Shown here piece after piece: positions 33,768-41,352 of a DNA stretch of 64,000 nt. The notes under the pieces are model-generated. The model did not search any database. It worked only from the letters and a program-made list of their open reading frames with translations, and was not told the DNA's origin. The stretch is from NCBI RefSeq assembly GCF_042657065.1, contig NZ_JBHSNF010000002.1, positions 248,001 to 312,000 on the forward strand, written 5' to 3'. A program made the translations under genes and the position numbers. This DNA comes from Rhodanobacter ginsengisoli. Its GTDB lineage: Bacteria; Pseudomonadota; Gammaproteobacteria; Xanthomonadales; Rhodanobacteraceae. Each line of letters begins with the position of its first letter. The stretch's first letter is position 1.

Positions 33768-33956
33768 ATGATGAGCCCACTCGACCCCGAAGAACGTTGC
33801 ATGCTGAACCAGCTCTGCGAAGGGCCGTGGGCGTGGAACCCACGCTACGATTCCGCCGTCAGCCTGCGACTGGAACGGAGAGGCCTGGCTCACCTGTCGC
33901 TGTTGGGGCAGTTGTGCCCGACACCGGCGGGTCGCTTGATGGCGGCGTTGATGTGA
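33768..33956 (+). CDS. Small hypothetical protein, possible winged-helix remnant
   Basis: 62 aa from ATG at 33768, with GGAG eight bases upstream. The sequence (LDPEERCMLNQLCEGPW…LERRGLAHLSLLGQLCPTPAGRLMAAL) has the look of a half winged-helix: 'L-x-x-x-G-L' followed by 'T-x-A-G'. It contains three cysteines. No partner gene is obvious. It may be a real small gene or the conserved end of a decayed one. The rest of 33409–33767 shows no gene but carries a degenerate copy of the local CCCTGACACC repeat near 33620. Confidence 0.45.
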   Translation: MMSPLDPEERCMLNQLCEGPWAWNPRYDSAVSLRLERRGLAHLSLLGQLCPTPAGRLMAALM

Positions 33957-34030
33957 TGGGTTTTGAGATAGGTGTGGGCGGGCGTCGGGAACGACGTCAA
34001 AGTTGACCCCTGCGGGTGGCCGGATCGGAT

Positions 34031-34109
34031 GAAGTGCACTCTGCCCGGCTTTCGGACCGTGGTTTTCGTCCACGGAACCTTTCAAGAATTGTCCCTGGCA
34101 CCTTCTCCT
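34031..34109 (+). repeat. REP-like dispersed repeat, copy 1
   Basis: Begins with GAAGTGCACTCTG and ends with AATTGTCCCTGGCACCTTCT. The same head and tail motifs recur at 36801–36882 and in 38235–38600, so this is one member of a local repeat family. Confidence 0.55.
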
Positions 34110-35882
34110 TCATGGACCGGCCGCAGTCAATCCATACCGGCTGGCACGCGCATCGATTTCCGGGTCCAGCGCGCGAGCGGCGACCAGGTCGGCGCGGCCT
34201 GCGTCCGTCTGGCCACTGCGGATTTTCGCCAGGCCCAGGCCATAGCGTGACCACGCGGACTGCGGCCTTTGCGCGACCGCCTGCTCGTAGGCCTTGATGG
34301 ATTCGGCGTAATGTCCCAGGCGCAGCTGCACCATGCCGAGGCTGTCGAGGTAAGCCGGCTCTTTTCCATCGCGCCTGATCGCCTTGCGGCAATCGCTCAG
34401 GGCATCGTCGAGCATCCGGTTGCTCAGGCCACGCGCCCAGCAGCGCTCGTTGAGCACCGCGCCAAGCAAGGCATCGCGGATATGCAGGCGAATCCAGTCG
34501 TCGAGGATGGGCAGCGCCGCCGCCGGTCGACCGAGCTCGACATACAGGCCGGCAATCGAGCGTGCCTGCGTCGATCCCGCTGGCGCCAGGGCGCTTGCCG
34601 CGGTCGCGTCGGCTGTCGCGCCCGCGCGGTCCTTCTTCGCGAAGCGGAGTTCCGCGCGCAGCAGCAAGGCATCGAGGCTCTTCGGATCCAGGCTGAGGGA
34701 CTTGTCCAGATCGGTGAGCGCCGCATCGGGCTGCTTGTCCGCCACCCGTGCCCGCGCGCGGTCAAGATAGTAAGCGGCATGATCGGGCGCCATGCGGATC
34801 GCCTCGTCCATGTCGGCCAGGGCAGCTTTCGGCTCGCCGCGCGAAAGGTGCGCTGCGCCACGCAGGGCGTAGTCAGGCGCGGCCGCAAGCCCCGTGCTGC
34901 TGTTGCCCGAAGCGCTGCCGGCATCGGGCTTGTCTTCGCCGTCCTGTGCTTTGGCAAAGGCAAATACGCGCCCTCCGTTGTAGGTGAAATAGACCTTTTT
35001 CTGGCTGTTGGCGATGTACATGTGATGGGCGAGGAAAAAATCCACGCCGAGCAACATCTCGGTCTCGCCGTCGCCCAGGCTTCCATCGATGACCATCATC
35101 TGGCTGTGCTGGATGGTTTCCGTCCCGACGGAGAAAGAGTCGATGGGCACGGTCCATGTCCTGACCGACTTGCCGCCGACACCGATGGCGCCGTCAGCCT
35201 TGGCCTCCGACCCATTCAGGTCGATGCCGATGCGCTCGGCGGCGCGGCGGCTGAGCAACGTGGCGTATGCCCCCGAATCGAGCAATGCACGGACGTGTTT
35301 GCCGTTGATGGTCACCTTGAGAAAAGTGCGCCGGTCCTGCCGGTTGCTCGCCGAGTCGATATCGGCGACGTTGTAGTTTCCGCCCTTGGTCCAGTACGCC
35401 AGCCCTGTGTTCTTGCAGTGATCCGCGTTGAACAGGGTCAACTTGCCATGCGCGAGATCGACTTCCAGATCGGAGAAATCGAGCAGATTGGCGCCGAGCA
35501 GGCCGTACCCCATGTCCGTACCACCGACGATGAAGGCCACGCGCTTGAACGTGGTATCGAGGACACCGAAGGACTTGACCTCGGCGAAGTCGACATCCGC
35601 AGAGCCTCCCACACCGGTCATGCGAAAGCCGAAGGGGGCCGCCCGCAGTTTGAGCCCCAGCGACAATGCATTGGCACGCGACATGAAATTGAAGAAAGCG
35701 CCCGTATCGACGGCGAAGCGCGTATCGCTGCCGTCGATCTTCACCATGGTCGTGGCTCGCCCGTCGAGCATTTCCACCGGCAACGTGCCGTATTTCAGCA
35801 ATTGGCAGCCGCCAGCCCATGCGTGGCTCGCCAGCAAGGCGCTGATCCCCAGGCAGCCCAGACGCAACATCCTTTTCATCAT
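34110..35882 (-). CDS. Exported double aspartic-protease (retropepsin-like) protein with TPRs
   Basis: 590 aa; start at 35882 (MMKRM) or 35879, with AGGGGG at correct spacing. A signal peptide ends near AWA at residue 23. Two retropepsin-like domains follow: the first has FAVDTGAFF (D59) and the second ALLDSGAYA (D202), each with a later GLLG- or LLGVD-type flap/psi region. A linker (about 315–335) leads to tetratricopeptide repeats to the C-terminus. Two aspartyl motifs in one chain could form an intramolecular pepsin-like active site. The TPR half suggests a protein partner in the periplasm. Substrate unknown. Confidence 0.82.
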   Translation of the reverse strand: MMKRMLRLGCLGISALLASHAWAGGCQLLKYGTLPVEMLDGRATTMVKIDGSDTRFAVDTGAFFNFMSRANALSLGLKLRAAPFGFRMTGVGGSADVDFAEVKSFGVLDTTFKRVAFIVGGTDMGYGLLGANLLDFSDLEVDLAHGKLTLFNADHCKNTGLAYWTKGGNYNVADIDSASNRQDRRTFLKVTINGKHVRALLDSGAYATLLSRRAAERIGIDLNGSEAKADGAIGVGGKSVRTWTVPIDSFSVGTETIQHSQMMVIDGSLGDGETEMLLGVDFFLAHHMYIANSQKKVYFTYNGGRVFAFAKAQDGEDKPDAGSASGNSSTGLAAAPDYALRGAAHLSRGEPKAALADMDEAIRMAPDHAAYYLDRARARVADKQPDAALTDLDKSLSLDPKSLDALLLRAELRFAKKDRAGATADATAASALAPAGSTQARSIAGLYVELGRPAAALPILDDWIRLHIRDALLGAVLNERCWARGLSNRMLDDALSDCRKAIRRDGKEPAYLDSLGMVQLRLGHYAESIKAYEQAVAQRPQSAWSRYGLGLAKIRSGQTDAGRADLVAARALDPEIDARASRYGLTAAGP

Positions 35883-36058
35883 CGCCCCCTTGCATGCCAT
35901 GGTCGCGACAGGCGGCCTGGCAGTCGTGCGCCGGGTTGTATGGGCACTCCGGGGATCATGGCGAAAATTTCGGGGTGGCTCAAGGAGTGATTGGGGGACA
36001 TCGTCGCTTTATGAGATGCGCAGGATCTGCGTGAGAGATCCGCCCTCCATCACTCGGC

Positions 36059-36738
36059 TTGTTCTCGTCGGTGGCCGTGCACATCATCCGGGGACGTCGC
36101 GATTGGAGTTCGCGCGATGAAAACATCTACGTCATACATCCCACGGCTTCGCACCAACTGGCCCGGTTCGCTCTGCGTGATGACAGGACGTTGTTCCTTT
36201 TCATCTTCTCGTCTGCCCGGATCGGGCTGACATCCGGATGACCACCCCGGAAATCCGCGAACTCCTTCGGGAAGAGTTCGGCGATGTCGGCTGGGAGGCC
36301 CGGAACATCCTGGCCACGATGGAAGGCGTGGACGACATCTACTTCGATCGCATGAGCCAGATTCGCATGCCGTGCTGGCACAAGGGCCGGGTCGCGCTTG
36401 TCGGCGACTCGGCCGCCGCCGTGTCGCTTCTGGCCGGTGAAGGCACCGGCCTCGCCCTCGTCGAGGCCTATATCCTTGCCGGAGAGATCGCGCGTGCCGG
36501 GAGCGACTACAAGCGGGCATTCGAGGGCTATGAGCAGCGGCTTCGTCCCTTCCTGAAGAACAAGCAGGAGACCTCAGCCGGTTCCGCTTCGACCTTCGTC
36601 CCGTCCACCGAACTCGGGGTATGGACGCGCAACCAGGCGACGAAACTGCTCGGCATCCCCGGAGTCGCTTCGTTCTTCATCGGCCGAAGCCTGAGAGACG
36701 ATCTGGATCTGCCGGATTACGACGATCAGCGCGTCTGA
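36059..36738 (+). pseudogene. FAD-dependent monooxygenase, 5'-truncated and frameshifted
   Basis: The 3' part (36238–36738, 166 codons) encodes the C-terminal half of a PHBH-type FAD monooxygenase, with the GRVALVGDSAAAVSLLAGEG motif that binds FAD ribityl/phosphate. Immediately upstream a different frame (36059–about 36217) encodes the preceding family segment, SRDENIYV…LARFALRDDRTLFLF. The frame changes near 36209–36218, and the N-terminal Rossmann GxGxxG half is missing entirely. The gene is therefore a relic; its 3' end lies next to an IS end fragment at 36746. Confidence 0.75.
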
Positions 36739-36745
36739 GACGCGC

Positions 36746-36763
36746 AAGACCGGGGGGACGTCG
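36746..36763 (-). mobile_element. IS3-family terminal fragment
   Basis: AAGACCGGGGGGACGTCG matches, with one difference, the terminus of the IS3-family element at 41034–41051. Only the end remains. It is in inverted orientation to the second fragment at 37360. Confidence 0.5.
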
Positions 36764-36800
36764 CCGCAGCCTCGACTTGCGGCTGCGCGAGTGGAAAAGA

Positions 36801-36882
36801 AAAGTGCACTCTGACTCGTGTTTTGAAAGCGCATCCCCCCTGATCTGGATCCTTCCAGAATTTGTCCCTGAGACCTTCTCCT
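36801..36882 (+). repeat. REP-like dispersed repeat, copy 2
   Basis: AAAGTGCACTCTGACTCG… ends with AATTTGTCCCTGAGACCTTC. Same head/tail organisation as copy 1. Confidence 0.55.
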
Positions 36883-36925
36883 CCCACCAAACCGCAGGAC
36901 CTGTCCGATCCGCTCCAACGCATGG

Positions 36926-37333
36926 TCAGGCTGCATTGCCGCTGCGCTGGCGGAACATCAGCAGTGGCATGACAGCAAACATGCCGAGCAACACGTAATA
37001 CACGGTGCCCGACACCGGGTCTCGGGATGCGAGATATTCCGAAATGGATAGATCACGCAGCTGAAGAACCACTGTGAACTCGACGGCAAGCAAGAGCGCA
37101 AGCGCCACCACGCCTACGGTGAGCCATTGCCACCCTTGGGCAAGCGCATGCCGTCGGACCAGTGTCCGGGCGACCAGGATAACGACCAGGAGCATGATCG
37201 GCGCTTCGATCAACTCTGCGGCCCGGGGACCAAGGGCCGGCGTTACCCACAAAGTACGGATGACGCCAAGCACGAAGCCGGCAGCAAAGACACCGGCGAA
37301 ATAGAGCACGCTGACTTTGAGCACCTGGAACAT
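36926..37333 (-). CDS. Small integral membrane protein
   Basis: 135 aa from ATG at 37333; an upstream ATG at 37357 would add eight residues. Four membrane helices are evident (about 4–24, 36–56, 65–88 and 108–128). The N-terminal pattern FQVLKVSVLYFAGVFAAGFV, then a G-x-R-T-LW turn, is seen in a conserved family of uncharacterised proteobacterial membrane proteins. It is isolated between two eroded ends of the same IS family facing away from each other, so it may have been moved or trapped by them. Function unknown. Confidence 0.65.
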   Translation of the reverse strand: MFQVLKVSVLYFAGVFAAGFVLGVIRTLWVTPALGPRAAELIEAPIMLLVVILVARTLVRRHALAQGWQWLTVGVVALALLLAVEFTVVLQLRDLSISEYLASRDPVSGTVYYVLLGMFAVMPLLMFRQRSGNAA

Positions 37334-37359
37334 GGTCGAATCACTCGGTTGGGCCAAGC

Positions 37360-37444
37360 GACGTCCCCCCGGTTTTGAGTAGCACTACGGTTTGGAGTCC
37401 AATCCCCCATACGAAGGAGATTGGACGTGAAGAAGCGCTTTTCC
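37360..37444 (+). mobile_element. IS3-family left-end remnant (85 bp)
   Basis: Starts GACGTCCCCCCGGTTTTGAG and runs, with two or three differences, through the promoter/RBS region of the same IS family found at 40237–41051, to the first transposase codons (GTGAAGAAGCGCTTTTCC). It then stops abruptly at 37444, five bases before the stop codon of the TraB/GumN-like gene. Confidence 0.8.
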
Positions 37445-37448
37445 AAGC

Positions 37449-38189
37449 TCATGCCGCTCTCAGCGGCTCCGGTACCACGCCTACACAATCGAATAGATTG
37501 TCCGGCCCGAATAAATGGCCTGCGCCCACCGTCAGAAGAGTTTTCTCAGAGCTATTTATCAATTCACGAACTAGGGGCGCCCACACATGGTTTCTTTGCT
37601 GGAACAATACTTCATGTGTTTGGTGACCTCGCGCCTGAAATATATGAAGGAGGCGCGAAACTTCGCTGCCATCGCAGGTCACCCAAGCTTTGTACATCGC
37701 GCGGAAGTCTTGCCGAACTTGGGGAATGTTTGCCATAGCCCATTCGATACCCGCGCATAGTGCGGTGTCTCCAAGCGCGACGAGCGGGTGAACCAAGTCT
37801 GAAAGCAATTCCAGGAATTCTATGGGCTTCCCATCTTGCGCTGCGCGCGTCTTCAAGTACGCCTCGACTCCTACTCGCCCATCCAAGTGAAAGCTTGATC
37901 CGAAAAGCCACGCCGCCCATGGATGGCAATCATTTGGAGTCGGAAATTTATCTGTCGGCCAGCGAGACTGCAGCATCTGCCAAGCATTGGGTGACAGCAA
38001 CTCATCCAGAGGTTTGCGAACGTTTGCCGTCATCAAAGCTTCGAAACCTCGATCGTCGTGCTCTGAAATGATGAGATTCGCCCACTTGTATGCTGTCGCT
38101 ACAAATCGCGGCGGATGAGGTCTATCAGCGGGCACCAGATGCATCGCACCGAGAACCCTTAGATCGGAACCGGGTATTCGGAAGTACAT
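37449..38189 (-). CDS. TraB/GumN family protein
   Basis: 246 aa. The TraB/GumN (Tiki-like) fold is suggested by an early LGAMHLVPAD (GxxH), an EH pair in IISEHDD, and the C-terminal LLTVGAGHLFGPDNL, the family's most conserved motif. Unlike most GumN proteins there is no signal peptide, so this copy may be cytosolic or N-terminally shortened. Family members are thought to be metal-dependent proteases by similarity to Tiki. Codon use is less GC-biased than core genes. The 3' end abuts an IS remnant, so the last residues may not be native. Confidence 0.7.
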   Translation of the reverse strand: MYFRIPGSDLRVLGAMHLVPADRPHPPRFVATAYKWANLIISEHDDRGFEALMTANVRKPLDELLSPNAWQMLQSRWPTDKFPTPNDCHPWAAWLFGSSFHLDGRVGVEAYLKTRAAQDGKPIEFLELLSDLVHPLVALGDTALCAGIEWAMANIPQVRQDFRAMYKAWVTCDGSEVSRLLHIFQARGHQTHEVLFQQRNHVWAPLVRELINSSEKTLLTVGAGHLFGPDNLFDCVGVVPEPLRAA

Positions 38190-38234
38190 TTTGTCCCCTT
38201 AGGCCGCAATTCCGTCTGCTGACCCGTCTGGCCA

Positions 38235-38600
38235 GTAACAACAGAAGTCAGAGTGTACTTTTTGCACGCGACGCCGCAAGTGTTGGCACGCGCGAGTCAG
38301 CGCAGCTTGTGGCCCCCGCGCCAGCATGGAGAGTGGGATTGTTCGGCCCATCCTTGAGGAATGGTGCCAGGGACAATTATGGAAAGCGGTGGTGGCCCCG
38401 TCGGTCCAACCTTGGCGAAACGGCCTGTACTGGCTTTGCTCCATGGCCGGCACCGATCCATTCACAGAATCTTTCAGAAATTGTCCCTGACACCTTTTCT
38501 GGGCTTGACACCTTTTCTGGGCTTGATCCACCGCCGACACCGATCCACTCACAGATCCTTCGAGAAATTGTCCCTGACACCTTTTTTCTCGTTTCTCTGC
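38235..38600. repeat. Cluster of REP-like repeats with an internal tandem duplication
   Basis: Inverted head (AGTCAGAGTGTACTTTTT, 38246–38263) and inverted tail (GGTGCCAGGGACAATTA, 38363–38379) are followed by two direct tails (AATTGTCCCTGACACC near 38479 and 38567). Within it GACACCTTTTCTGGGCTT is perfectly duplicated in tandem (38489–38506 and 38507–38524), and a flanking ACCGATCCAYTCACAGA segment is also duplicated. The whole interval 38190–38925 contains no convincing gene. Confidence 0.6.
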
Positions 38601-38925
38601 TCAAATTGGAGCCACCACGCCAGCGCAATGGCTTGTTTTCCAACTAAGTCTTTACAAATACGTGGGTGCAGGTTCATGCTCCTTAAGCGGCGGTTCGCTA
38701 GGCAAGCGCAACTCTCGAACGAACCACCGCTTTGTAGCGACGGTAGTCACCCATTCCAGCCAGATCTTTTGAGTCAAAGCATTGCCGATCTATTAGAATG
38801 GGTCTTGGCAAGACTTTAATCATGCAAATCGACTAGCCAAGATACGCGAAGCTAGCTCCAACACACCAGTAAGAGCTTGTTGATGCGGCACTCAAAGTTT
38901 GATTACTTCATGTCCGGAGGCGATC

Positions 38926-40140
38926 ATGAAACGATTTCAGTTCGGCTTGGCGGCAGTTCTTCTTGCGATCATGTGGCCCTGTGCTTGGGCGAACGCTGAT
39001 AGCATCAGTGACATTTCGGGCGGCGCTTTCGTGCCAATCACAGACGGGACAGATCACAGCTGCATTGACGTCAGCAAAAATCTGATCTCGATGAATTTAG
39101 TTAGCGCCCAAGTTCAGCGGGAGCAGTCTTTATGGCAAAAACTCCTCTACAAACACCAATCACTCGGCGTCAAATTCGATGTAGTAATTACAGATGCAAA
39201 GCAACAGCCGTTTGATTTTCCAAGGGTGAAAAAATTATCACCTATGGGACAATTTAAAGATATTGCACTACTACCCATGCAATTTTCTATTATGAGTAAG
39301 TACGCGCTCTTTGGTTCAAATAAAACACCTTACAACAATGTAGAACTTGATTTATATTTTGTGCAAGTTGACACCAAGTCAGCCGCAATAAAAGCTTTGG
39401 ATAACTTAATAAACTTCAGCAAGAAGTTGAATTTACCACCGAACCCATACGTAGTTGGCGTGGGATATTTTGGAGATTTTGCTAATATGATTTGGCAGCA
39501 GGATCTACACAATGGCGAATCGGTATCGCCTGATGCCACGTTTAATTTTGACCTGGCAGCAAACGATATTCAGGCAGCCGCTGGAAAATGTCCTGATAGA
39601 GGTCTGAGCACCGGGGTTCAATCTGTAGTGTGGGACTATGATGGGAAAGGCTCAGGGGAATTCATAAAGGTAAACGATCTAAATAAATATTGCTTCTGGT
39701 ACGACCGGGCTACCAGTCGGGTTGTTTTCGATGGAAAAGGAAGCGGCGCCACGAATTGTTCTGTGGAGCAGACGGCGACAGCAAAGCCACTTGAGAATCC
39801 TCTTGTCACATTCGTGGTCGACGCTTGGCCGATGGCTGGAACTCCGCAGCCAGCACCGTCACAGGTGGCAAGCAGGATTCAACCGATGCTGACTTCTAAC
39901 AAGTTCTCGGCGACCGACGTGGCGTACTTTGCTAAGCATTCGTTCGTTGGTAACGAGTCTGCCATAGCGAATATTCATCCCCATGTGGTGACGGACTTTC
40001 TCGATATCTTGTCGAAGGAACAGTCCGACCCACACAACCTTGAGGCACTGCGAGCCCAAATGACTTCCGAAGATGCGGCGACCGCTTTGGCAATTCGGCG
40101 TTGCGTCGTAGTCGGCATTGACGTGAAGGATTGCAAGTAG
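38926..40140 (+). CDS. AT-richer secreted protein of unknown function
   Basis: 404 aa from ATG at 38926, with GGAGG five bases upstream. A signal peptide (about 1–25, PCAWANA) predicts export. No known domain is recognised; cysteines are spaced through the chain (SCIDVS, AAAGKCPDRG, KYCFWYD, TNCSVE, RRCVVVG, VKDCK), compatible with disulfides. Its base composition is markedly lower in GC than neighbours, so it was probably acquired. It stands alone between REP-like repeats and a truncated IS element. Confidence 0.7.
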   Translation: MKRFQFGLAAVLLAIMWPCAWANADSISDISGGAFVPITDGTDHSCIDVSKNLISMNLVSAQVQREQSLWQKLLYKHQSLGVKFDVVITDAKQQPFDFPRVKKLSPMGQFKDIALLPMQFSIMSKYALFGSNKTPYNNVELDLYFVQVDTKSAAIKALDNLINFSKKLNLPPNPYVVGVGYFGDFANMIWQQDLHNGESVSPDATFNFDLAANDIQAAAGKCPDRGLSTGVQSVVWDYDGKGSGEFIKVNDLNKYCFWYDRATSRVVFDGKGSGATNCSVEQTATAKPLENPLVTFVVDAWPMAGTPQPAPSQVASRIQPMLTSNKFSATDVAYFAKHSFVGNESAIANIHPHVVTDFLDILSKEQSDPHNLEALRAQMTSEDAATALAIRRCVVVGIDVKDCK

Positions 40141-40163
40141 GTGTGATACGGCAAGCAAACCAC

Positions 40164-40217
40164 GGGGTCAGGTTCACTTACTGCCGTAACAAAAGTGGCA
40201 TAAGTGAACCTGGCCCC
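40164..40217. repeat. Large inverted repeat beside the truncated IS
   Basis: GGGGTCAGGTTCACTTA (40164–40180) pairs with TAAGTGAACCTGGCCCC (40201–40217) with one mismatch, and the stem extends through TGCC/GGCA to leave an 11-base loop. It is a REP-like or element-end structure located exactly at the truncated end of the IS. Confidence 0.65.
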
Positions 40218-40984
40218 GTTTGTCGTTTCTGCGAATCACCCGCGTCACACCCTGGCCGGAGATCGCTCGCTCGACCTCGATAACGACCGCCTCGTGCGTG
40301 GCGTCATCGACGACCGTCAGGCACTTGAGGACGCGACCTTCGGCCGTGCGATCGAACACGAAGTCCATCGACCAAACCTCGCTGGCGGCCTTTGGCCGGG
40401 CGAGTGGCTGCCTCTCACCGACCGGCACTTTCTTCCGTTTGCGCCGCCGCACCTGCAGCTTCGCTTCCTGATACAGCCGTTCCACGCGTTTGTAGTTCAC
40501 CAACAGCCCCGCCTGCCGCAGCTTCAGATGGATCATCCCCACGCCGTAGCGCTTGTGCCATTGCGCCAGGGCCAGGATCCGTTGCCGCAGCTCCCCGTTG
40601 TGATCCGGGCGCGGCGCATAGCGATACGCGCGGGCGCTCATGCCGGCAATGGCCAGCGAGCGCCGCTCGCTCCATCCCTTGTCGACCATCTGTCGCACCA
40701 GCTCGCGTCGAGCCGGTGCGCTCACCACTTTTTCGCAGGGCGTCCTTGATGACCTCGTTTTCAAGCACCTGCTCGGCGAGCAGCTTCTTCAGCCGACCGT
40801 TCTCCGTCTCCAGCTCCTTCAGGCGCTTGGCGTCCGGCACGCTCATGCCGCCGAACTTGCTGCGCCACAGGTAGTACGAGGCCTCGCTGAAGCCATGCTT
40901 GCGGCACAGCTCCTTCACCGCCATGCCGGCTTCCGCCTCGCGCAGGAATCCAATGATCTGTTCTTCGGAAAAGCGCTTCTTCAC
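40174..40984 (-). pseudogene. IS3-family transposase (OrfA/OrfB), 3' truncated
   Basis: OrfA starts with GTG at 40984 after AGGAG and encodes the HTH part (MKKRFSEEQIIGFLREAEAG). OrfB follows in the -1 frame; an A5G slippery run at 40729–40734 is the likely programmed frameshift site. OrfB has the HTH_21 region and the start of the DDE domain (SMDFVFD, with the first catalytic Asp). It loses all sequence after GQGVTRV at about 40237, including the second Asp and the Glu, and runs on into unrelated sequence, stopping at 40174. It cannot be an active transposase. Confidence 0.85.
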
Positions 40985-41051
40985 GTCCAATCTCCTTCGG
41001 ATGGGGGATTGGACTCCAAACTGCCGTGCTACTCAAAACCGGGGGGACGTC
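40237..41051 (-). mobile_element. Truncated IS3-family element
   Basis: The left terminus is at 41051 (GACGTCCCCCCGGTTTTGAG on the minus strand). The element covers the leader, orfA and about half of orfB and is broken at 40237 next to the inverted repeat. The same left end exists as remnants at 37360 and 36746, so this element was active nearby. The 300 bp to the right (41052–41352) contain no recognised gene. Confidence 0.85.
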
Positions 41052-41352
41052 GGGTCGGCATGGCCTGCGAAACCGCAAGCATCGACCGCTGGCTGACGCC
41101 ATTTCGATCCAAACGACGGTTGTACTCGATCATGCGGCTAGGACGTGAGGCGCTGGTACGACGATGGTCAAATACCCGGCTCGAAGAACTCATGGAGCAG
41201 ATACGAAAGCCATCTCCGGCGCTACTCGATCAGATGGTTGTCGCAGCATGAAAACGTGGGGGAAACCTCAGCCTCCGCCCCGATTTTCGACCCAGGCTTC
41301 GCCCTGGCTGTTAGGAAGCCAGACATGACCCCAAGTTTGTGTTATCTGCAGT

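Noticed and set aside
41059..41251. Possible short coding frame right of the IS
   Set aside because: No start context, no domain and no homologous pattern recognised; could be a decayed fragment but cannot be supported.
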